Position numbers and translations under genes: made by a program. DNA of 64,000 bases from Apostichopus japonicus (Eukaryota; Echinodermata; Holothuroidea; Aspidochirotida; Stichopodidae), in the NCBI RefSeq assembly GCF_037975245.1, contig NC_092578.1, positions 3,910,001 through 3,974,000 of the forward strand, written 5' to 3'. Positions within the stretch are counted from its first letter, which is position 1. Each line of letters starts with the position of its first letter. Positions 1 through 9,741 of this stretch are shown in pieces. The notes beneath the pieces were generated by a model. The model saw only the letters and a list, made by a program, of their open reading frames with translations. It was not told the origin of the DNA and searched no databases.

Positions 1-1
1 G

Positions 2-199
2 GCGGCAAGTTCTCAACGTATAGGAGGAAGAGGTGTCGTACATGAAGCAGAATGCACATTACAGATTCCGAGATTCGATTCGAACCTAAATACTATAGTA
101 GACGGATCGCTCGTCCACCAACCTTTAACCGGGAGTGTGAAATCGGTTCCCTTCGAAGGGAGGCTTGTGATAACTGCACTTGATGTTGCATCGTCATGA
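2..199 (+). CDS. C-terminal end of an unidentified gene (partial)
   Basis: An open frame runs in from the left edge of the window without any start codon and ends at a TGA at 197-199, giving 65 residues. The peptide has mixed, protein-like composition (hydrophobic beta-strand-like stretches such as GRLVITALDVASS at the very C-terminus) and codon use comparable to the other exons here, which is why I take it for the last coding exon of a plus-strand gene. I do not recognise the family and cannot see where the exon begins. The alternative is a chance open frame, since 66 sense codons at an edge is not decisive. Downstream DNA to about 1150, where an AATAAA occurs at 1146-1151, would be its 3' UTR. 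Confidence 0.45.
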   Translation, partial: AASSQRIGGRGVVHEAECTLQIPRFDSNLNTIVDGSLVHQPLTGSVKSVPFEGRLVITALDVASS

Positions 200-779
200 T
201 AACATGCTTGCAGTGTTGATGTAACTGGGGCTGGGTTGGCATTTTTTTTTCATTTTGGTGTGTGCCCAGGCTAAATTTTGGGTGACTTTTCTGGAGTTCT
301 CATGTGGTGATTTGTTCAAGATTACAGCACTTGAAGATGTACATACCTTCTGCAACACCCCCCCTCCCCTTCGGTTGTAATATTGTTACACTATATACAC
401 AGGGTCTCCGACATCAAGAGGGATGGTAGGACGAGATATGCCCCACAAGTAATTTTTACAACAATGTTTTTCTCCTTCCTCTCACCTTTTCTCAAACCTT
501 CGTCGGGAACCGTGCTATAACCCAAGTGATATTCACACATAATTGCGAGGATACCCCTGAAATAAGTAATGACTTCTGCACCGTTTATTCCTTACAGAAA
601 ATTGTGTGTCCCACAAATTTATTGTAATGATATATCGAACGCTGGCTACGACCTGCGCTTTAGTCAACGAAGTCCCTGAACACCAACAACAATTTGAGGA
701 AATTAACATTTCACATGTGGGTATCCCCTATTAAGTATTTGTCGGTAGTCCTCCGCGGGTTGTGTAATGTTACGTGCTG

Positions 780-952
780 CTCGCTTCTCGGCCTTTTGGC
801 TAAGATCATGTGTAGTATATTTTCCCTTTTGTGGGGAATCGTGATACACAGCTGACGATGATCACACAGTCAGTCTCTATGCAAGGGGACTGGGGTGGAG
901 GGCGGATCAGTCGCTCGGTTTTTCGTACCCAGGTTCTTTCCTGGGTGACTTT
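780..952 (+). ncRNA. U2-snRNA-headed RNA-like element (variant snRNA, pseudogene or SINE)
   Basis: From about 780 the sequence follows the highly conserved 5' end of U2 snRNA for roughly 38 nt: stem-loop I (CGCTTCTCGGCCTTTTGG), then TAAGATCA and the branch-site recognition element GTGTAGTAT, with one clear substitution (CATG for CAAG). After that it departs completely from U2. The remainder still looks like an snRNA: short hairpins, a GGTTTTTCG block at about 917-925 resembling an Sm site, and a perfect 7-bp terminal hairpin (ACCCAGG/CCTGGGT, 927-946) followed by a T-rich end. It could be an snRNA variant, a U2-headed SINE, or a truncated U2 pseudogene with chance downstream structure. I saw no promoter element I could name. 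Confidence 0.45.
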
Positions 953-1701
953 TCTTAAAAAGTATGTTACAATAGTTACATGCTAAAGGTCTATACTGGC
1001 TGTTTACCCACTAGCTATTGGCCTACATGTATAGTGTATATGACGTGAGTTATTTATTGTTTGGTGCAGTATGCTATACCTAACTCTGCAGTCTACCAGA
1101 CTAAGCCACAGTTTCATTATGTGCAGACGTTCAAGGACAACTGTCAATAAAAGCCTGGTACGTAATTCTTAGAAGTACTATAAATCTAACAGAAATTATG
1201 GTAAATTATCATGAAGTAAAAAATGAAATTATGCAAGTACAAGTTATAACGAGTTTCCCTTTGATATTCACTGGCGGTTTATCCTCTTTTTTTATCTTGT
1301 TTTATTTTTTCTGCAGGCAGATAACCGTATCTCTAGAAATACTGGAAATTCCCAAACCGATGAGGTCACTCTAATTAGTACTTTAAATTACTAAATCAAG
1401 AGGCTCATTTCAAAGCAGAATGAACCACCCTTATTGTATGAGGGGGTTCGGCGGGGAGATGCAATGGTGCCTAAGGTTCGGTGTGCAAGGGATCCCCTTT
1501 GAGAATGTTTGGTGCAAAATTGTGCTATGCCTATACTTTGCAACTTTTGAAACCCATGTAGAAGTTTCAACCGTTTAGGTTGTTCTGCAGGTACATAATG
1601 TATATGTTTGTACTTCACACTAGGATGTTTTGGAATATTCTTTCTGCCGGTGAGGGAGGGCGGGTTGGGGGGGGGTTACTGAGTCTCCCAGATTTCATTT
1701 T

Positions 1702-1742
1702 GGGATTAATCCCCACCCCACATGTGGGTGGGGATTAATCCC
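1702..1742. repeat. Near-perfect 40-bp palindrome
   Basis: Two inverted copies of GGGATTAATCCCCACCC flank the self-complementary centre CACATGTG, with a one-base indel between the arms. The arms also contain the small palindrome GGGATTAATCCC. It may form a hairpin or be a dyad protein-binding site; no gene lies next to it. Confidence 0.6.
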
Positions 1743-2766
1743 CACCCCATAACTATACATGGTTTTGCCCATTGATTTGGTGACATTAGTTTTCAACCCT
1801 TGCATTGCATAATCTTACGTATCCTTGGGCCTATTCTGAAAATTGGTGTTTGATGCTTTCAAAAAGCGATCGGCAGAATATCAGTGGGGACTGTGGTCTT
1901 CATCAGAAGAATTTCAGGTTTGTAGATGCTATGGTGGCACAGATGGGTGTTAAAAATTTCAACTTCATTAACTTGAGTTTCAACTTCACACACACACAAA
2001 CACATACTGACACCCTCACATAAATACCCCATACACACGCTACGGTCCATCAGCATGGCAAAGACTCGTTGTGTCTTCAGCAAAGAATAAAAAAGGACAA
2101 GGACAGTAGTGTATAGTGTGCCTGAGTATTGGTGTATTTGACTGTTACTTTAAAATACCCATTACCATTGGGTTGTTCCTCATCTCTTAAAGAGAGCAAT
2201 ATCATCTGTGGTCACATTACACAAGTACTGTTTTTTGTTTTTTCTGTTTGGTACCTTCAAGCTGCTTGTCTGCCCTAACAGATGTAACATATTAAGTTAG
2301 CATATTTAAAACATTTATCAATGGGCAACATTTCATGTATTCTTTTTGAGATAACAACCATTTAACCTGCAGTAACAGTTTCAATTGCAAAAAGGCCTAG
2401 TTTTGCAATGTAGTGATAAGCTTTTTCGGTCATAACCTAAGCGAACCTGCTAGACATGTATCACTGTAACCTTTAATATGTTAAGTCCAATCCATATGGT
2501 TACTAATACGAACACATCAAAAGAGATGAAAAATATCCAATGTTCTGACTTTTCAGTTAGCCACAGAAATATTTCCAAATGACATCGAGACACTTTTTAC
2601 TTTTTCTTCCTTTTTCATTTTGTGTTGCTCAGTATTGATTCACAAAAAAAACTGCTACTATAGGTCAAATGATATTTATAAAGTCTGAGATATTTTAATA
2701 AATGTATCTTCAGTGTCTGACACTGAAGGGCAAGTTACTATATTCAACTAGGTTGATAGTGTATCA

Positions 2767-2772
2767 TTTATT
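2767..2772 (-). promoter_or_regulatory. Candidate poly(A) signal of eEF1B
   Basis: AATAAA on the minus strand, about 430 nt beyond the eEF1B stop codon. It is the first canonical hexamer downstream, so the 3' UTR would cover about 2745-3203. Other AT-rich variants nearby could be used instead. Confidence 0.4.
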
Positions 2773-3203
2773 GTGATAAACACTTGAATAAATTTATCCA
2801 TCGTTAGCCAATATAATATTTCATCTACCTCAGCAGCCATTCTCCTCCATCAAAACCAGTCTCTTTTAGAACCCCCCTTTCCCCCACCTTCTTTCAAGGC
2901 AGAAAATAAAGGTTTTCCTCCCAAATTTCAGTGAAAAATGGGATTACCAGTAAATCTATGTTAAAAGATTTGAGCTATCCAGTTCTTATTTTAAGGTCAT
3001 GCTATTATGTAATGACAGCTTGTCACTTGTCAGGGAATACTTTTCTTTAAAAACCTTCAGGAGCATCAAAATTCTGCATCTTCATCAGAAATGTAATAAA
3101 TTTAACCGCATCTCATGATTAGCTGGAGGAACCTTCCATACCAATTTTAAAGGAGTTTTTTTGCAAGGACAAAATGGCATCTATTAAGACCATAATTCAC
3201 TGT

Positions 3204-6200
3204 TTAGACTTTGTTGAAGGCAGCTATATCTGTGGACTGGACGTGTGACTCGAAAGATTCAATTTTCTCCTGGAGGTCATCTGAGCTGACCTGAGAAGAA
3301 AATAAATTAATCACATTCATTTCACAATCACAGGAAGGAAAACAATATTTCAGTCAGTGTTAAGGTCAAGCCCAAAGTGTCAACAGTTTAGAGAGAGCTG
3401 TGCCCCTCCTCCACCCCCCCCCCCCCTTCCACCCCACCTCCATTCTCACTTCTTAATGATAAATATGGAAAAATTCCTTCAACAATTTTTCTTTTGCCAT
3501 TGGGTTGATAAAGAAGAACACTTGATGGAATAGAGATAAACACAAGGAAATGAAATGAATTTAGGCATATTTTACCTTGTCATCTTCGATCACGCAGGCA
3601 ATCTGCAGTTTCTTGACACCGTAGGCCAGAGGAACCAGTTGGCCTACAAACAAGAGACAAAGGAGAACATCATTAATAACCAATATCAAACAGGAATTAC
3701 AGATGGTTTTCATGTTCATCCATAATCCTAGATTACCAAATGGCACCTTCTGCCTGCATTACCATTTTCATTTCAGAAAACTTCTGTTACCGCAAGTCAC
3801 ATATTTACCAAAGAGCCAAAACTCACTCAGGTTTTCATACTGTAGTTACAGCGGCTTAAAAATGAAAGTCACAAATACTTCTTTACCTGTCAATGTCAAA
3901 TACATGCTTGTAAATAAAATGAGACAAATCGGCATCATAAAAAAATAGTCACACTGTTATTTAGATGGCGCTATTTCAGTTTAACAATGTTAAAGACTGC
4001 AATCTGAGAAGGAAGCAAATTCACACTATCCTTACAGTACCTTCAGTGTCAAACGCATGCTCGTGTCAAGAGATGACATACAGAGCATCTGTTGTTAATA
4101 ATCACTGAGACAAATCTACACCAATCAGTTGTGGTTTTTCTACGATGGCACTATTCCTATTACACAATCTCAACCACTACAACAGCTTAAAAGATGGAAT
4201 TTCAGCAGATTTGTTAAGTCTTGACTTGTTTCGGTCCAAGAAAAAAAAAGAGTAGCTCAGCAATGTTTCTATAGTTACAGTATTCCGGTTTTCAAAACAT
4301 TTAGCTTTAAGAAAATGCTCAAACCCTGGAAGGCTCCTTTAAGGCTCAACTGATGATGACATCAGCATTTTAGTGAAGGACTAAATGTTAATATTAATTG
4401 ACTAATCTTATTGTTTTATAAATCCTAGTAACTTAAACCAAAGCAAGTTCCTTCAATTTCACATGAACAATCGACCACCCCCTAGGTGACATTCATAACC
4501 ATTTATCCTTGTAAATGTTGTAAATGTATTATGAACATATTCATTTGGGCCATAATGTCTTATGTTTAACTATTTTGTGTTGTTTTGTATTTTCTGATGA
4601 ACTGACCTACTGGTCATTTAGTTAGAGTAGTCCAGCCATATTAAATTGGTCAGCGTCGTCAGATTGGAAGATGATTCTTCACAAACAGAATGCAGTATAA
4701 AAACACAACCTGGATTGACACCACTGTATTTCAATGTTCTACGACTTTGTTGTGATCTACAAAATTGATTTCTTGCCCAAAGCCATTACTTAGATGAAAC
4801 TGCCGTTCTACTGAACAGTTCTAGTGGGTAAAAGATCTATACCGCTCAAAGGAAAGGTTTCTGTGCTGATAGGTTAACATCAGATCGCAGGGAAAATCAT
4901 TAATTTGCAGGAAATGGTAATCACTTTGGACTTTTTGTTCATTTTAACCAAGGCACAAATTTTCTTTTACAAACCTGAATGTACTGTAATAATGCTCAGG
5001 CACAGTCCAGCCTCCCTTCCTTGCCCCCCCCCCCTTCTTGCCCCATATCTAATACTTAACATCCTAATGAAATGACGGAAAATTTGACATGATTAATTAA
5101 TTAAAATCAATTGAATGTTACCTGCTCCCCATAATAGACCATCCATCTCAATGCCTCTCACAAACGCTTCAATTTCTTCCATGTTCGTGGTGTCCTCCCA
5201 AGGTTTTACATCAAATACAATATTAGATTTTGCAATAAGTACTTTCTCTGGAAAAGAACCAAAAAAAAAACCCCAAAAAGGTTAAAAGATTATTGAGATC
5301 GCCATTGACCTAATTTCTTACATTTTTTTTTTGGGGGGAGGGGGAAAGTACATTTTATTCATAGAAAACGTCAATGGAATAATAGTAAAAACAGTCTGTA
5401 TCGGAAAATGCACACATCTTGCTCAATTCCTGTGGAGCACAAATTTCAATCCCCTTTGAAAAGCATATCTTTCAGCAAGTTCATATCTTTCAGCAAGTCT
5501 CTGCACTTTTGCCTAAATTGCTGACATTTTCAAATTTCACCAACAGTTTGAAAAATCTCATAAGAGATTGATTTGTTAAGCGGAACTTGACAGCTTGTTT
5601 GATTGTTGCAGGCTGGGATGAAAGACTGCCAAGACAAACCGAGACATACTAACCAAGCAGCACATACAAACGTTTCCTGCACAGTTCACTAGCGATCCTT
5701 TCAGTATTTCTAGAGCAGAGTGGTAATTCCAAACAGTTGCAACTTCAACTTACTTGGTTTCTTGTTAGCTTCTGCCATTTTAGCTTTAACTTTTGCGAGA
5801 GCCTCGGTCTGTTGGTCGGGAGAGAGGGGGAGAAAAATAATCACTTGGAATGTTGCGAGAATCTTTCACACAATAGCGCAAGATTTAAAAACTTCATATC
5901 TTTGCAATACAAAAATGCTATGAGGAGGTGATTATGACTTAATTATGTAGAAAAGTTTTAATAATTTTGCTAACCAATAAAATGTTTGGCCACTGGAATG
6001 TCCCTTTAATTTGCTCAGTGACTCCTACATCCATTGGTGAAGGAATCAAATGCTCATGGATGTATAATTTAATCAAATCTCAGGAAAAAGGATCGGATGA
6101 TATTAAACAATGTTACCAGCAGACAAATTATTTATCATAAGAGCATCTACCTTACTTGAATGTGTAAGAGAGTGTGTAAAAGTAAGTGGGCCTGACGTTT

Positions 6201-9200
6201 TGATCCTAGCAGGATCTTCTTCAGAGGCTGATGTTAATATATACATTTTTGGGCAGATTTAATCTCTCCAGACTACAGAAAATTGTTGCTTCTCAGTGTA
6301 TTACCTTTGAAGAAGTGACAGAAGGGGATTCACAAACTACCAGATATTTAAATGATAATTACATCAGCAGTGAAGTTTTTTTCTAATGTGCACCAGTTTC
6401 CTAAACATCATCTCAAGTCTGCTTTCTTCGCTACCTGTTTACTTAAAGCAACTTTCTTGAACCTTTATTTCCAACTTAAACTTAGTAAAATTGTACCAGG
6501 TGAAAGAATCTAGGAGGGTATAATCAGCTTGATGGATTACAATCTTATATTGAGTAATACTTGGTAGATTTCATAATCATTTCTTGGAACATATTCAAAT
6601 GCAAACAAGAATGTTTATCGATATACACTAACTTTGGAAGAAGTTTGAGCTAGAGGTTAGTGTGAGGCAATGAAGACTTACATCTTTTTCTCCGCCAAAT
6701 AGATCGTCATCCTCTGAATCTGAGTCGGAGTCATCAGCCGCTGGGGCCGCTTTGCCTCCGTATTGGGTCAAAGGCTTCTTGACACCTGGAAGACTAATGA
6801 AACAAACATAATAAGTCTGTCTGTCAGTGCATGCACGTTAAGGAAAATGGTTGTGTTATTGAGTAACATAACTTATCTTACCATAAGAAACTTCTCTGCA
6901 GCATCAAACAAAAGCTGTAACTCTAGATTTGTTTTTTTTTTACATGAAATCACCAAAGATGTTTGAAATCTGTCAAAATTGTTACTCTTTAATTTCAGCT
7001 TGAAGGGTGTGAAGACACCCACAAAAAGAAACGTCTAATGCCGGCAATCCGACCTAGTTTTTCGAATGAGGTGTAACAGAAGTGTTAGACACCACACACA
7101 ACTTGCTACCATCGGTAATTAGACACTAGTGTACAGTCAGTACATACAGCTGTGGTCAATACCCACAGCACAGTGTACAAACGATACAGCGATGGACATC
7201 TCGGGTTCAGCTAAATATAACAAGGTATCACGTTTATTACTGTCTGCATTTTGTAGCGACAGGAGAAAAACTTCACTTGCAAGCAACGGAAAGTTAACTT
7301 CTTAAAGATGGCGGCACGCTGTTTGGAGGTGGCATACTCCTATTAGAGTCTATATCAATCCGCTCGATTGTTCTCCTTCAGGAAAAGTGCCAAAAAGCAG
7401 CGGGAGAACATCTTTTGTGACCTGTTATCAATCATAATCTAGTTTTTTGTGGCTTGCATGTTGAAGAGCATGAATGGAAGTACATGTGGTGAGAAAATTG
7501 GGTCAATTGAGGCAATTTTAGACCCCTTTAGGCCTCCCGGGAGCAGCGTAGGAAATTTGTTTACCACTGAGTGAAGAGGTTTGTTTACAAGTGACGAAAA
7601 CTTCCGGCTCGGATAGCAAAAAATCCACATGGTCATGGTACGGAAAATTGATGGTGCCATGAAAGGCCAACTTGTCAGCTATCCGGTGATGGGTAGCGTT
7701 TAGCTAGTGAAAACTTCTATCTAGACTTAGAGACCATATTACTTTTGTGATTTAGTGTGTAAGTCAATAGGGCTTTTAATGGGCATATGCTACCTGGAGC
7801 GAGTCTTTCATGCCTTTAACCATTTGATATGTGACACATGTTTGCATGCATTTCCGGGGAACATTTCTTGCCCTCTGAAATGGCCATTTTTAGTCCCAAC
7901 AAGTGAGCTACTTAAAATACTTCACATCAAATTGGGGCAGATATAGCACCACAGGAACATCCATCTATAAGACATGAAACTCGCTTTTGCAGGTCATGTC
8001 ACAGGATGCATGGCTTTTCAACATAAGATATATCCTAAAACTTACCTGTCAAAGCTAGATTTATATGATTTGGTTTGGTTGTACCATCTTAGAGCATGGA
8101 AGAGGTCAGCTGAGGGTGCACCATTCAGGGCCTGGAAAACCACCACATCAGCTTGAGACACTGTGTACCTGGAAGAAAACAAATAACATTTTACAGCTAT
8201 AAAAGGCACAAATATTTCTATCTGCTCCTTACTGAGTTACCTTCAGCCAATTGGAACTTAATGCACAATAACAAGGGAAACTCCCAACATTACCAGATGT
8301 CATCACAAATGTTCCTTGTCCTTATTCCTTAATTGTAATTCATGGAAAAAGAAATATTCCTTACTTAACCTCACCAACAATTTAATGCATATTCATGAGG
8401 CTTAAATCAAATGATTTTGTGTATCTGCTTCCCAACCGAACCCCCCCCCCCCCCCCTTCTGTGTGAATCTGTAATTTTCATTGAGACATGGGGGCCTCAA
8501 AAAAGCTTGGATGATTTTGCAAGGAAAACGACTTATTAAATATTACCAGACAATGAAAGGTGTCAAAATTTAAACTAACGTTGGGGCCTAGGCCCTACGC
8601 CTACATGCCTAAGTTATGATCGCACTCATAAACTTGCAGCAGCATATGCATTGTATTAATTTACATTTTGCTATAGCATGGTGGGCTCATAATTGACGCA
8701 CTTAAGGATTTGATTAATGATATCTATCAAGGAAAAATCCAAATTACTCAACTGTATGTGTTTTTCATATGTGTAGTTCCTCAGAAATGTTCTGACCTCA
8801 AAATATTTAAGGTTCTGTGCTTATGCACCGTACAATTGAGCAGAATTTGACCACAAAATGTCTGCCGTGTCAAGTTCTTTCATACCCCTAAATTGACACA
8901 TTCGTCGATAAGCTAACTGTAGTGTAGGCCTTAGTATACATCCATTGACTTTAGATGCTGTTTGCTATGCTCTGAGCCTCTAAGCTCAGACAGGTCAGGT
9001 CCCTGAGAGTAGTGTTATCATATTGAGGTAATGTTGGGTATTTTTAGGGTGTAAGATTTCCAAATGGCCAAAAAACGTGCAAAACTGGGGGGAGGGTGTT
9101 AAAAGCTTAAAAAATACCACAATTTGGTCAGCAAATACCTCAAATGGATTCAAACTCATGAAATATGTAATTCTGCTTGACTGCAAAAAAGTTTAGGAGG

Positions 9201-9438
9201 CCTGCTGTATCGTTGCTAGTAATAATTTAAGGTGCGTCAATTACGGGGGTGCGTCAATTATGAAGCCTTTACTATACTATTAATATAGTACAGTACTACT
9301 AACTAGTAGTAGTACTGTAGTAGCCTACAGCCATTTGCATTACATTGCATATTATTACCCTTCAATAAAACTTTTGTCGGCGAGGAATTCATTCAGGGTC
9401 TTCAGACCAGCTGCACTCTTTAGATTACCGAAACCCAT
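3204..9438 (-). CDS. EEF1B2: Elongation factor 1-beta (eEF1B-alpha, guanine nucleotide exchange factor)
   Basis: Seven coding exons (minus strand): 9359-9438, 8046-8168, 6682-6793, 5754-5808, 5122-5247, 3576-3643, 3204-3290. They join in phase into 216 aa against about 225 in vertebrates. The factor reloads eEF1A with GTP during translation elongation in the cytoplasm. Residues 1-67 form the GST-C-like domain that contacts eEF1G; 69-105 are a linker with an acidic serine cluster ending DDDLFG, the usual CK2-site region; 125-216 are the catalytic domain ([26 protein letters not shown]-terminal DIAAFNKV). The start ATG has A at -3 and G at +4. The exon-3 acceptor is fixed by the SLPGVKK junction, 8 nt upstream of a decoy AG. 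Introns carry a TTAA-flanked element (7004-7815) and a hammerhead-like repeat. The promoter abuts the foldback element. Confidence 0.97.
6191..6230 (-). other. Hammerhead-like repeat motif (degenerate)
   Basis: Read on the minus strand the segment gives CTGAAGA, then the hairpin GATCC-TGCTA-GGATC, then AAAAC and GTC. A hammerhead core is CUGANGA - stem II - GAAA. The arrangement fits, but the G of GAAA is A here, which should abolish cleavage. Such motifs are known from Penelope-like and other retroelements. It lies inside eEF1B intron 3. This is a motif resemblance only. Confidence 0.3.
7004..7815 (+). mobile_element. TTAA-flanked non-autonomous DNA element, long copy (812 bp)
   Basis: A second, shorter copy sits at 53400-53759, which defines the ends. 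Inverted ends are AGGGTGTGAAGAC on the left and AGGCATGAAAGAC (reverse-complemented right end). TTAA follows the right end exactly (7816-7819) and TTGA, one substitution away, precedes the left end. TTAA duplication is the hallmark of piggyBac-type transposition, but no transposase is visible, so the superfamily is inference. Compared with the short copy this one has about 450 bp of extra interior (about 7345-7798). It lies in the eEF1B intron between the second and third coding exons. Confidence 0.7.
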
Positions 9439-9561
9439 GTTTGTAATGTGCTAATGGTTGCCAAGTGGTGAAAAATAACTGATAAATGTCAATTCCTGAG
9501 CTCTAGATGGGAGAGTCGGGTGGAATCACAGCTTCCGAATGATCTGGCACACGTGTAAAAG
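9439..9561 (-). promoter_or_regulatory. eEF1B 5' UTR and proximal promoter remnant
   Basis: Only 123 bp separate the eEF1B start codon from the inner edge of the foldback element, including its 9-bp target duplication at 9553-9561. Any further upstream promoter sequence of eEF1B must lie within the element or beyond it at 17068 and onward. I could not pick a TATA box or a clear 5' terminal oligopyrimidine start. Confidence 0.4.
9553..9561 (+). repeat. Left target-site duplication of the foldback element
   Basis: GTGTAAAAG, identical to 17059-17067 at the other end of the element. A perfect 9-bp direct repeat exactly outside the terminal inverted repeats marks insertion by transposition. Confidence 0.8.
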
Positions 9562-9608
9562 GCCTCATTGAAGGTAGCAGCCACTAAGAGCAGACACTAA
9601 CAGCAGCC
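9562..9608 (+). repeat. Left terminal inverted repeat of the foldback element
   Basis: Forty-seven bases matching the reverse complement of 17012-17058 at 42 positions. Internally it repeats the motif CAGCCACTAA, a short subrepeat structure typical of foldback termini. Confidence 0.8.
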
Positions 9609-9741
9609 ACTAAGAAAAAAAGGACAGTAAGACATGACACACAGCACTACAACTGCGGTCGTGTGTGTTTGTTATAACCAGTGTTACCAGCAACAGTTGA
9701 CGAAAAAACGCTAGATTGGCGAAAATAAAACCCCAAACGCG

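Larger units (their letters stand above)
200..2766. other. Intergenic DNA, no gene seen apart from a U2-like RNA candidate
   Basis: Between the end of the partial gene and the end of the eEF1B 3' UTR I see only short spurious frames. The stretch holds the U2-like element at about 780-950, an AATAAA at 1146-1151, a palindrome at 1702-1742, a CA-rich patch near 1990-2015 and AT-rich filler. Nothing else could be supported. Confidence 0.5.

Noticed and set aside
8243-8306. Possible box C/D snoRNA in an eEF1B intron (minus strand GTGATGA ... CTGA)
   Set aside because: Vertebrate EEF1B2 introns host snoRNAs, but here the bases outside the boxes do not pair into a terminal stem and no C'/D' boxes are clear.
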